Below are positions 1-5,414 of a stretch of DNA of 5,414 bases, in pieces. The notes under the pieces were generated by a model. The model worked only from the letters and a program-made list of their open reading frames with translations. It made no database searches and had not been told where the DNA came from. How positions within the stretch are numbered: position 1 is the stretch's first letter; every line of letters begins with the position of its first letter. A program made the position numbers and the translations under genes. Source of the stretch: a candidate division CSSED10-310 bacterium (lineage in GTDB: Bacteria; CSSED10-310; JAFGJC01); assembly GCA_016929305.1 (NCBI GenBank), contig JAFGJC010000140.1, positions 1 to 5,414 on the forward strand, written 5' to 3'.

Positions 1-2
1 CT

Positions 3-1970
3 GATGCTCTCGTCGATGAATATTCTAGACTGCGAAGAATGATTGATGTAAGAAAAGAGTTGTCGATTGATGTCGGGATTGCATTGCGATTGGAGCATCT
101 TAAACAACTATATTTTTTAAGCAATTTTGAACTGACCATAGTCCTTATCTGCCTTGCTCCGGAGCTTGATCTCCGCTATGAAAAACTCTATGCATATATG
201 CAGGATGATATTACGAAAAAAAGCCCGACAGTTGCTTTTGCTCTTGATGTTGTATGTGCAAATCTCAGAGAAAAGGTAGAGAAACGAAAAAAATTTCAAC
301 AATCACCGATTTTCATCAACTCTTTGATTAAGGTAATTGCCGACTCTTCTCGTGTTTGCCCATCCATGTTGTCTTCATTTTTAAAAATCGATTCTCGAAT
401 AGTTGAATTTTTATGTGACAATGATAGTATTGATTTAAATCATGAACATTTTTATGAGAATATTCTTCCTCAACAACCGATGAACGATCTGCCCATAATG
501 GATAGTGTCCGAAGTTCTATTCAATCGATTTTGAATTCTATCACAAGTAGTTTCAAACCTATCCTTTTCTTATGGGGTAATAGTGATGCGGGTATGAATA
601 GTGTTGCAGAAGCTATCTGTACGGAACTTGGTAAAATGTATATCCTGTTCAAAGGCCATACTCTCGCCGAGAGTGGTACCCATTTCCGTGCGCTTTTTGA
701 CCGGGTCTTAATGGAGTCAAAACTGAGAGATGCTATCATCCTGTGGGAGAATTTTAATATAATGCTTCACGAGGAGCGGCATTCAGATTTGGGTGATGCC
801 ATAACATTAATGAACCAGTTTGATGGAATTATACTGTTAACGAGCAATACCTCATGGGAACCGGGTGCATTATTCAGTCCTTTTAAGTTTTTTTCCATTC
901 ACATCCTCAACCCATCAGCAAAGTTACGGCATGAACTCTGGACCTCGAGTATGCAGAGTGCCGGGGTTTCATCTCCTGTCGACGAGCTTGTCCATATTGC
1001 TGCGATGTTTCGTATGAATCCGCGACAAATCAGAGATGCGGCTTTTACTGCAGTAAGGCATGCGTTCGTGCTGACAGGAAAAGAAGCAAGGCCACGGGAG
1101 CAGGAGCTTTTGGGTGCCTGTCGTATCCACTCGGCGACGAAATTGGGAGAACTAGCAAAGAAAATAAAGCCTCACTATCAGTGGAGTGATATCGTTTTAC
1201 CTCATGAAAAAGTCATGCATTTGAAAGAACTCTGCGGTAGCATGAAATATCGTGCACAGGTCTTTGAAGAATGGGGATTTGAGCGTAAACTTTCTTTGGG
1301 AAAAGGGGTACACGCACTCTTTGCAGGTGGTTCGGGCACTGGCAAGACCATGGCATCAGAGATTATCGCTCATGAACTTGGAGTCGATCTCTATAAGGTC
1401 GATCTTTCTACGGTTGTCAGTAAATATATCGGTGAAACTGAGAAAAATTTGTCGCGCATTTTTAATGAGGCGGAGAATAGTAATGCCATTTTGTTTTTTG
1501 ACGAAGCAGATGCTTTAATGGGTAAGCGTTCTGAGGTGAAGGATGCTCATGATCGATACGCGAATATTGAAATTTCCTATTTATTGCAAAAAATGGAAGA
1601 GTATAATGGCATGAGTCTTTTGGCGACGAACCTGCGTCAGAATATCGATGATGCCTTTATCCGTCGAATACGGTTCATTATCGAATTTCCTTTTCCTGAA
1701 CGTTCGTATCGATTGGAAATCTGGAGAAAGGTTTGGCCCGATGATACTCCCCTTTCAGATGATATTGATTTCAATTTTTTAGCAAATCAGTTCGAGTTAA
1801 GCGGTGGAAATATCCGCAACATTGCACTGAATGCCACGTTTATTGCAGCTGAAAAGGGAAGTAAAGTGACGATGATGCATATTTTATATGCAACAAAAAG
1901 AGAGTTCCAGAAGACAGGAAAAGTTTGTTTGTCAGAGGATTTCGGTAAATATAAGAATATTGCTGTATAA
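3..1970 (+). CDS. Afp15-type AAA+ ATPase of a contractile injection system (5' partial)
   Basis: ATPase found in nearly all eCIS loci, thought to act in particle assembly or loading; its exact job is not settled. Numbering from the Met codon at 39, residues 30-73 hold the family N-terminal block (APELDLRYEKLYAYMQDD). A degenerate AAA fold follows at about 154-345: its Walker A (WGNSDAGMN, 179-187) has Met in place of Lys, and its Walker B has Glu-Asn in place of Asp-Glu (237-238). The C-terminal AAA+ domain (about 380-640) looks fully active: Walker A GGSGTGKT (430-437), Walker B ILFFDEAD (484-491), sensor 1 Asn531, arginine-finger candidates Arg542/543 and sensor 2 GGNIRN (589-594, Arg593). 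The frame stays open upstream of 39 to the window edge, reading DALVDEYSRLRR, which continues the helix before the conserved N-terminal block, and no good ribosome site precedes 39. The true start therefore probably lies outside the window. Family assignment is firm; the mechanistic role is inferred. Confidence 0.95.
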   Translation, partial: DALVDEYSRLRRMIDVRKELSIDVGIALRLEHLKQLYFLSNFELTIVLICLAPELDLRYEKLYAYMQDDITKKSPTVAFALDVVCANLREKVEKRKKFQQSPIFINSLIKVIADSSRVCPSMLSSFLKIDSRIVEFLCDNDSIDLNHEHFYENILPQQPMNDLPIMDSVRSSIQSILNSITSSFKPILFLWGNSDAGMNSVAEAICTELGKMYILFKGHTLAESGTHFRALFDRVLMESKLRDAIILWENFNIMLHEERHSDLGDAITLMNQFDGIILLTSNTSWEPGALFSPFKFFSIHILNPSAKLRHELWTSSMQSAGVSSPVDELVHIAAMFRMNPRQIRDAAFTAVRHAFVLTGKEARPREQELLGACRIHSATKLGELAKKIKPHYQWSDIVLPHEKVMHLKELCGSMKYRAQVFEEWGFERKLSLGKGVHALFAGGSGTGKTMASEIIAHELGVDLYKVDLSTVVSKYIGETEKNLSRIFNEAENSNAILFFDEADALMGKRSEVKDAHDRYANIEISYLLQKMEEYNGMSLLATNLRQNIDDAFIRRIRFIIEFPFPERSYRLEIWRKVWPDDTPLSDDIDFNFLANQFELSGGNIRNIALNATFIAAEKGSKVTMMHILYATKREFQKTGKVCLSEDFGKYKNIAV

Positions 1971-1997
1971 AAACATTATCAATTGGATAAAGTCTGT

Positions 1998-2558
1998 ATG
2001 TTAGGATCTTCAGCAATTGCTAGCTTTGCAGAAAGTCTGCGAAAGTATCTGGAAGATAGGTTGAAATCCAACATTAGCCAAATACTCGTAACGTTAGAAT
2101 CACCAAAAAAAATCCTGGATGAAAATCAGTCCAATAAAACTCTTCTTTCTTTATATATATATAGAATCGTAGAAAATTCAGACTTGAGAAATTCAATGAC
2201 GTTTATTGATGGCAGCTCAAAGATAAAACGATTCATTGCACTCGATATTCATTTCTTGCTGATACCGTATGGAGCAGATGCAGATAGCATTTTAAAGATT
2301 TTCGGCCGGACTCAGCAGATAATGCAAAGCACGGTTCTTTCCGGATCATTGCTGCTGCAAAGCCTAGAAGGTGAAGATTTGAGCATTAAAATCACCCAAC
2401 AACAGCTTTCGCAAGAGCTGATCACACAGATGTGGCAGGCATTGGAATGCTCGATGCGGCTTGCACTGTATTATCTTGCGACTCCAATCATCATAGATTT
2501 GGAGAAAGACGAGAGTGTAGACGCAGTCAAGGATCGAAAAATAGGGAAAGGTGAATAA
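1998..2558 (+). CDS. DUF4255 / Pvc16-N family tail terminator (cap) protein
   Basis: Likely Afp16/Pvc16-type cap protein, which in characterised systems ends tube and sheath growth at the end distal to the baseplate. The 186 residues fit the DUF4255 pattern: an N-terminal helix (SLRKYLEDRL, 14-23), the segment LLSLYIYRIVEN (49-60), a strand ALDIHFLLIPYG (81-92), a helix with repeated hydrophobics around 95-120, and a closing part with a conserved Trp (QMWQALE, 144-150) followed by a run of small and hydrophobic residues (LALYYLATPIIIDLE, 155-169). I chose ATG 1998 over an in-frame TTG at 1983, because the TTG has no ribosome site whereas GGATAAAG (1985-1992) lies just before the ATG; that site is weak. 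At 186 aa it is shorter than Afp16 (near 300 aa) and lacks a C-terminal extension, which may be supplied by the next gene. It starts 27 nt after the ATPase stop, consistent with co-transcription. Confidence 0.9.
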   Translation: MLGSSAIASFAESLRKYLEDRLKSNISQILVTLESPKKILDENQSNKTLLSLYIYRIVENSDLRNSMTFIDGSSKIKRFIALDIHFLLIPYGADADSILKIFGRTQQIMQSTVLSGSLLLQSLEGEDLSIKITQQQLSQELITQMWQALECSMRLALYYLATPIIIDLEKDESVDAVKDRKIGKGE

Positions 2559-2569
2559 GAGAGAACGAC

Positions 2570-3292
2570 ATGAATAAGACGCAGCAATCATTTGCCTACC
2601 TCAATCGTTCGTTTAAACCAGCCCGATTCATTGTTAAACTGCGAGATTGTTTGACTATGAATAAACGACCATTCGGGCAAATATCATTGGCTGTACAACC
2701 GCGTTTAACGAATGGGTATTCATCGCTCGACAAACCTGAAGTCACGCCGAGTGGGATATATGCATATTTCTCAATCGCTGATGGAGATTACCTCGTTACA
2801 CTATCTGCGTTGTATTATTTATCAAAACAATTTTCCATATCTCTTCCCTTCACTCTGTCTGAAAAGGACCCGGAGAGCCCGATTGATGAAGAACTCACGA
2901 TCGAACTGGAAGGGGAAAGTGTTATAGCAACAGTGTTAATGCTTCCAGCTCCTTCCTACCTATTCTCGCCAGGTAGCATTCTCATTCGAATTTTATTCCG
3001 CTCCTTTAAAAATAAAATTCCGATACCGGATGCAAAAATATACGCGGTAAAGACGGTAGAAAACAAAAAAGTTTCAGTTTATGTCGGCCGGACCGACGCC
3101 AATGGTCAGTCAGTGCTTTCCATTAATCGTGTTTCTTCTGAACAAATAGTTCAGATCAACGGAATCGATTTTAACGGTCCCAAAAAAATTGACATTATCG
3201 CTCTGGATGTCACATCAGGAGCATATGTAACCCAAAAATTCGTGCTCTTGGATGAGGTATTCCAGACAATCAATATGATTATCGAATTATAA
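2570..3292 (+). CDS. Two-domain beta-sandwich (carboxypeptidase-regulatory/Ig-like) eCIS-associated protein
   Basis: Function not known. The 240-residue product reads as two beta-rich modules. Module 1 (about 18-98) starts FIVKLRDCLT and carries PSGIYAYFSIADGDYLVTLS (60-79), which resembles the 'G-Y-Y-x-F-x-x-L-x-x-G-x-Y' signature of carboxypeptidase-regulatory or transthyretin-like folds. A linker with LPAPSYLFSPGS (125-136) joins it to module 2 (about 137-238), where PDAKIYAV (153-160) and GRTDANGQSVLSI (173-185) show the usual 'A-x-V ... T-D-x-x-G' pattern of the same fold class. There is no signal peptide or membrane segment, so it probably acts in the cytoplasm or on the particle. GAGAG at 2559-2563 sits 6 nt before the ATG, and the gap to the cap gene is 11 nt. 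Its place between cap and sheath suggests a cap-associated or sheath-decorating part; this is inference from position and fold only. The fold call rests on pattern reading, not on a profile search. Confidence 0.8.
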   Translation: MNKTQQSFAYLNRSFKPARFIVKLRDCLTMNKRPFGQISLAVQPRLTNGYSSLDKPEVTPSGIYAYFSIADGDYLVTLSALYYLSKQFSISLPFTLSEKDPESPIDEELTIELEGESVIATVLMLPAPSYLFSPGSILIRILFRSFKNKIPIPDAKIYAVKTVENKKVSVYVGRTDANGQSVLSINRVSSEQIVQINGIDFNGPKKIDIIALDVTSGAYVTQKFVLLDEVFQTINMIIEL

Positions 3293-3373
3293 CGGTAGAG
3301 AATCAAATAAAGGAATTTAAATAGATGATTTTTAACAACTTCATGGCTGCCATCTAATCAAAGGAGAGTATCA
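3293..3373 (+). promoter_or_regulatory. 81-nt leader region before the sheath gene
   Basis: This is the longest non-coding gap in the window. It contains an A+T-rich box TTTAAATA (3316-3323), which could be a bacterial -10-like element or an archaeal TATA-like box, but no convincing -35 partner is visible. A short inverted repeat ATGGC-T-GCCAT (3343-3353) and a competing pair TAGATG (3322-3327) / CATCTA (3351-3356) could form small hairpins near the ribosome site. No terminator with a U-tract is seen, so read-through from the upstream genes is possible. A promoter raising sheath and tube output would make sense because these are the most abundant parts of the particle, but the sequence alone does not prove one. 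Confidence 0.35.
3360..3366 (+). promoter_or_regulatory. Strong ribosome binding site of the sheath gene
   Basis: AAAGGAG lies 7 nt before the sheath ATG at 3374 and is the best Shine-Dalgarno match in the window. It fixes the sheath start and fits high expression of a major structural protein. Confidence 0.85.
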
Positions 3374-5020
3374 ATGCCTGAATATCTATCGCCTGGTGTG
3401 TACATGGAAGAAATTTCTATTGGTCCGAAACCAATTGAAGGAGTTGGCACAAGTACTGCGGGTATGCTCGGTTTGACGGAACGTGGGCCTGTTGGAGTAC
3501 GTCTGGTTACAAACATGGGTGAATATCAGCGTTATTACGGAGGATATCTCAAGGATTCATTTCTGCCGAATGCAGTTGAAGGTTTCTTTGGCAATGGTGG
3601 AGCCCGGTGTTTCATAGGACGAATCGCTGGCTCTAGTGCTGCAATGAGTAAAAAGGATTATTCTGGATTATACCTCCGTGCAACCGGACCAGGAGTGTGG
3701 GGGAACAGAGTGGGTTTTTTGGTGCTCAACACGAGTGGTGATACATCAGCTCACCCGATGTCGACAGATTCAAAATTATTCAAAATGATTATTGCTTATT
3801 GGAAGAATGCACGGCCAGTTTTAACATCTGTTAATGATCTATCAGTGTTACCAAAAAATCCTGCGGATTTCACATCTGACCATAAAACCTTAATAAAAGA
3901 ATGGGAATCACAGATAAACGCAATTTTAGATACGGCAGATATGGTTGAAAGTTTTGATGAACTTTCCATAATAGCTTCTTCTCCCAACTATTTCAGCAAA
4001 ATTATTAATGCGCAATCATTTCTTATTAGAATGACCAAATCAGCGGGTTCGGAGGATGAAGAGAAGCCGGATTCTGATCTGACTAATCGGCCTGGTAATT
4101 TGTATAAATTCGATTTTCTGGATAACGGAGCAACCACGGATCCGGCGATTGAGTTAGATGATTTTAAAGGCAATCCAGCTGCAAAGGCTGGTAAGCGAAC
4201 AGGGATAGAAGCATTCAAAGATGTCGATGAAATTAATATCGTATATTGCCCAGATGTTTACTATACTAACATTGATAGCGAAGCATTGATTAAAGCAATT
4301 GTTGGTCATTGTGAATTGATGAAAGATCGATTCGCAATAATTGATTCTCCGCAAGGCCAGAATATTGTTTCTGCGGTCCAAAAGCCGGTTGATTCCACCT
4401 ATGCAGCATTTTATTATCCGTGGATAAAAGTCTATGATCCGCTTCTTAAAGATAGAAAATTAATTCCACCAGGAGGATTTGTCGCAGGAGTATACGCACG
4501 TTCCGATATCGAACGTGGCGTTCATAAAGCACCTGCCAATGAAATCGTGAAGGGGGCGCTTGAATTGGAGTTCCCGCTTTCTAAAGCGCATCAGGCAATT
4601 CTCAATCCCAAAGGCATTAATGCGATTAGGCAATTCCCCGGCCGAGGAATCAGGGTATGGGGAGCGCGTACCACCTCCAGCGATCCGGAATGGAAATATA
4701 TAAATGTGCGTCGGCTTTTCCTCTATGTTGAAGAGTCCATTGAAAAAGGAACGCAATGGGTTGTCTTTGAGCCGAATAATGAACAGCTCTGGGCTCGCGT
4801 GAAGCAGAGTATCGTCAATTTCCTGACAACCGTGTGGCGCGATGGCGCATTAATGGGAAGTACGCCTGAACAGGCATTTTTTGTCGACATCGGTTTTTCC
4901 ACGATGACGCCGGCAGATCTTGATAATGGCAAGCTTATTTGCATGATCGGCATAGCACCGACAAAGCCTGCTGAATTTGTCATATTCAGGATCTATCAGA
5001 AAACGCTTGAAGTTAAATAA
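3374..5020 (+). CDS. Contractile tail sheath protein
   Basis: Forms the contractile sheath around the inner tube; its contraction drives the tube into the target. The 548-residue product opens with the family hallmark LSPGVYMEEI (5-14) and continues with the N-terminal arm and GARCFIGRI (76-84). A variable part covers about 120-275, including an acidic stretch SEDEEKPDSD (226-235) likely to face outward. The conserved sheath core runs from about 276: VDEINIVYCPD (284-294), a KAPANE loop (385-390), GINAIRQFPGRGIRVWGART (414-433), then the C-terminal domain (about 435-546) with INVRRLFLYVEESI (443-456), WVVFEPNNE (462-470) and the closing strand AEFVIFRIYQKTLEV that is used for inter-subunit strand exchange in known sheaths. 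N- and C-terminal arms are intact, so the protein should be contractile. Afp and PVC carry several sheath paralogues; only one is visible here, though others may lie outside the window. The tube gene follows 43 nt downstream. Confidence 0.97.
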   Translation: MPEYLSPGVYMEEISIGPKPIEGVGTSTAGMLGLTERGPVGVRLVTNMGEYQRYYGGYLKDSFLPNAVEGFFGNGGARCFIGRIAGSSAAMSKKDYSGLYLRATGPGVWGNRVGFLVLNTSGDTSAHPMSTDSKLFKMIIAYWKNARPVLTSVNDLSVLPKNPADFTSDHKTLIKEWESQINAILDTADMVESFDELSIIASSPNYFSKIINAQSFLIRMTKSAGSEDEEKPDSDLTNRPGNLYKFDFLDNGATTDPAIELDDFKGNPAAKAGKRTGIEAFKDVDEINIVYCPDVYYTNIDSEALIKAIVGHCELMKDRFAIIDSPQGQNIVSAVQKPVDSTYAAFYYPWIKVYDPLLKDRKLIPPGGFVAGVYARSDIERGVHKAPANEIVKGALELEFPLSKAHQAILNPKGINAIRQFPGRGIRVWGARTTSSDPEWKYINVRRLFLYVEESIEKGTQWVVFEPNNEQLWARVKQSIVNFLTTVWRDGALMGSTPEQAFFVDIGFSTMTPADLDNGKLICMIGIAPTKPAEFVIFRIYQKTLEVK

Positions 5021-5051
5021 CGATAATTAACCATATTCATAATACAAAGAT

Positions 5052-5057
5052 GAGGAG
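5052..5057 (+). promoter_or_regulatory. Ribosome binding site of the tube gene
   Basis: GAGGAG stands 6 nt before the ATG at 5064 and supports that start. The 43-nt gap after the sheath shows no terminator, so sheath and tube are probably on one transcript. Confidence 0.8.
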
Positions 5058-5063
5058 ATACAC

Positions 5064-5414
5064 ATGGCTCGTAACGATCCATATCGCAATTTCAGGTTTA
5101 GAATAGAGATTGATGGAATAACACAAGCCGGTTTTAATGAGTGTGCTTTTGCAGACTCGTCAACTGAGATCGTTGAATACCGTGAGGGAACAGACCCGAC
5201 GCACCCGCGCAAGCTCTCCGGTCAGACAAAGTACGGCAATGTCACGCTCAAATGGGGCATTACCGATTCAACTGAGTTGTGGGGATGGTATCAGAATGTG
5301 GTCCAGCTCGGTGCCATCGGCAACAGAAAGAATTTATCAATTACATTAATTGATGAAACTGGCGCTGATAAAGCACGGTGGGAATTGGTGGAGGCTTGGC
5401 CGACAAAATATGAC
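5064..5414 (+). CDS. Inner tail tube protein, T4 gp19-like family (3' partial)
   Basis: Tube subunit that stacks as hexameric rings inside the sheath. The frame from ATG 5064 stays open for 117 codons to the last base of the window. The translation starts MARNDPYRNFRFRIEIDG, followed by AGFNECAFADSSTEIVEYRE (22-41), TDPTHPRKLSGQTKYGNVTL (43-62), KWGITDSTELWGWY (63-76) and LSITLIDETG (91-100), then WELVEAWPTKY near the cut. This is the standard order of the gp19/Afp1 tube family: an N-terminal strand pair, the 'GF-x-E' loop, the 'R-K-L-S-G-x-x-K-Y-G-N-V-T-L-K-x-G' block and a C-terminal helix and strand. Members are usually about 145-155 residues, so some 30 residues are missing at the 3' side. 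Its base composition is clearly richer in G+C than the cap gene, with codons such as CCG, CGC, CTC and GGC, as often seen for highly expressed structural genes. Some eCIS carry two or three tube paralogues; further copies may follow. Confidence 0.95.
   Translation, partial: MARNDPYRNFRFRIEIDGITQAGFNECAFADSSTEIVEYREGTDPTHPRKLSGQTKYGNVTLKWGITDSTELWGWYQNVVQLGAIGNRKNLSITLIDETGADKARWELVEAWPTKYD

Noticed and set aside
117..302. Minus-strand frame of 61 codons inside the ATPase gene
   Set aside because: It is fully antisense to a conserved coding block, has no recognisable domain and no ribosome site that stands out.
1252..1518. Plus-strand frame of 88 codons overlapping the second AAA+ domain
   Set aside because: It is out of frame over the Walker A and Walker B coding region; the other frame carries the conserved motifs.
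1983..1997. TTG at 1983 as the start of the cap protein
   Set aside because: No ribosome site precedes it, and the ATG 15 nt downstream gives the N-terminus expected for DUF4255 proteins.
3343..3353. Inverted repeat ATGGC-T-GCCAT as a transcription terminator
   Set aside because: The stem is 5 bp with a 1-nt centre, too short and tight to form well, and no T-run follows.
4460..4983. Overlapping minus-strand frames opposite the sheath C-terminal domain
   Set aside because: They are shadows of a strongly conserved sheath sequence on the + strand and show no family resemblance.
5137..5349. Plus-strand frame of 70 codons near the right edge
   Set aside because: It lies in another frame of the tube gene; the frame from 5064 gives a clear gp19-like protein with a good ribosome site.
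1..5414. Prophage or T6SS as the source of the sheath and tube genes
   Set aside because: No capsid, portal, terminase or Tss genes are seen, and the Afp15-type ATPase plus DUF4255 cap are eCIS markers. The window is short, so this rests on the visible genes only.

Overview
The window is the core of a contractile injection system locus, a phage-tail-like nanomachine of the extracellular type (eCIS; relatives are Afp of Serratia, PVC of Photorhabdus, and cis clusters in many bacteria and some archaea). Five genes, all on the + strand, fill almost the whole stretch. In order they are an Afp15-type AAA+ ATPase (cut at its 5' side by the window edge), a DUF4255/Pvc16-type tail-terminator (cap) protein, a two-domain beta-sandwich (carboxypeptidase-regulatory/Ig-like) protein of unknown role, the contractile sheath, and the inner tube protein (cut at its 3' side by the window edge).

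Layout. The first three genes are tightly packed (27 and 11 nt gaps) and read as one translational unit. An 81-nt gap then precedes the sheath gene and is the only place where a separate promoter or a leader could sit. The sheath and tube are 43 nt apart, each behind a strong purine-rich ribosome binding site. No terminator, tRNA, mobile element, CRISPR array or long repeat is visible.

How the parts fit. By family knowledge, the tube protein stacks as hexameric rings inside a matching sheath, the cap protein ends the tail and locks the distal end, and the ATPase is a conserved eCIS component probably used in assembly or in loading or remodelling. The beta-sandwich protein between cap and sheath is the least understood part. 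Baseplate, spike, tape measure, fibre and effector genes are not in this window and would be expected downstream of the tube gene or elsewhere in the locus.

Organism. It cannot be named from this sequence. The DNA is moderately AT-rich with local variation (16 G+C of 60 nt in the cap gene at 2101-2160, 36 of 60 in the tube gene at 5161-5220). The Shine-Dalgarno sites are clear and the standard genetic code fits. This suits many bacteria and also methanogenic archaea. It is not a known phage layout, because an Afp15-type ATPase and a DUF4255 protein are hallmarks of eCIS rather than of phages.
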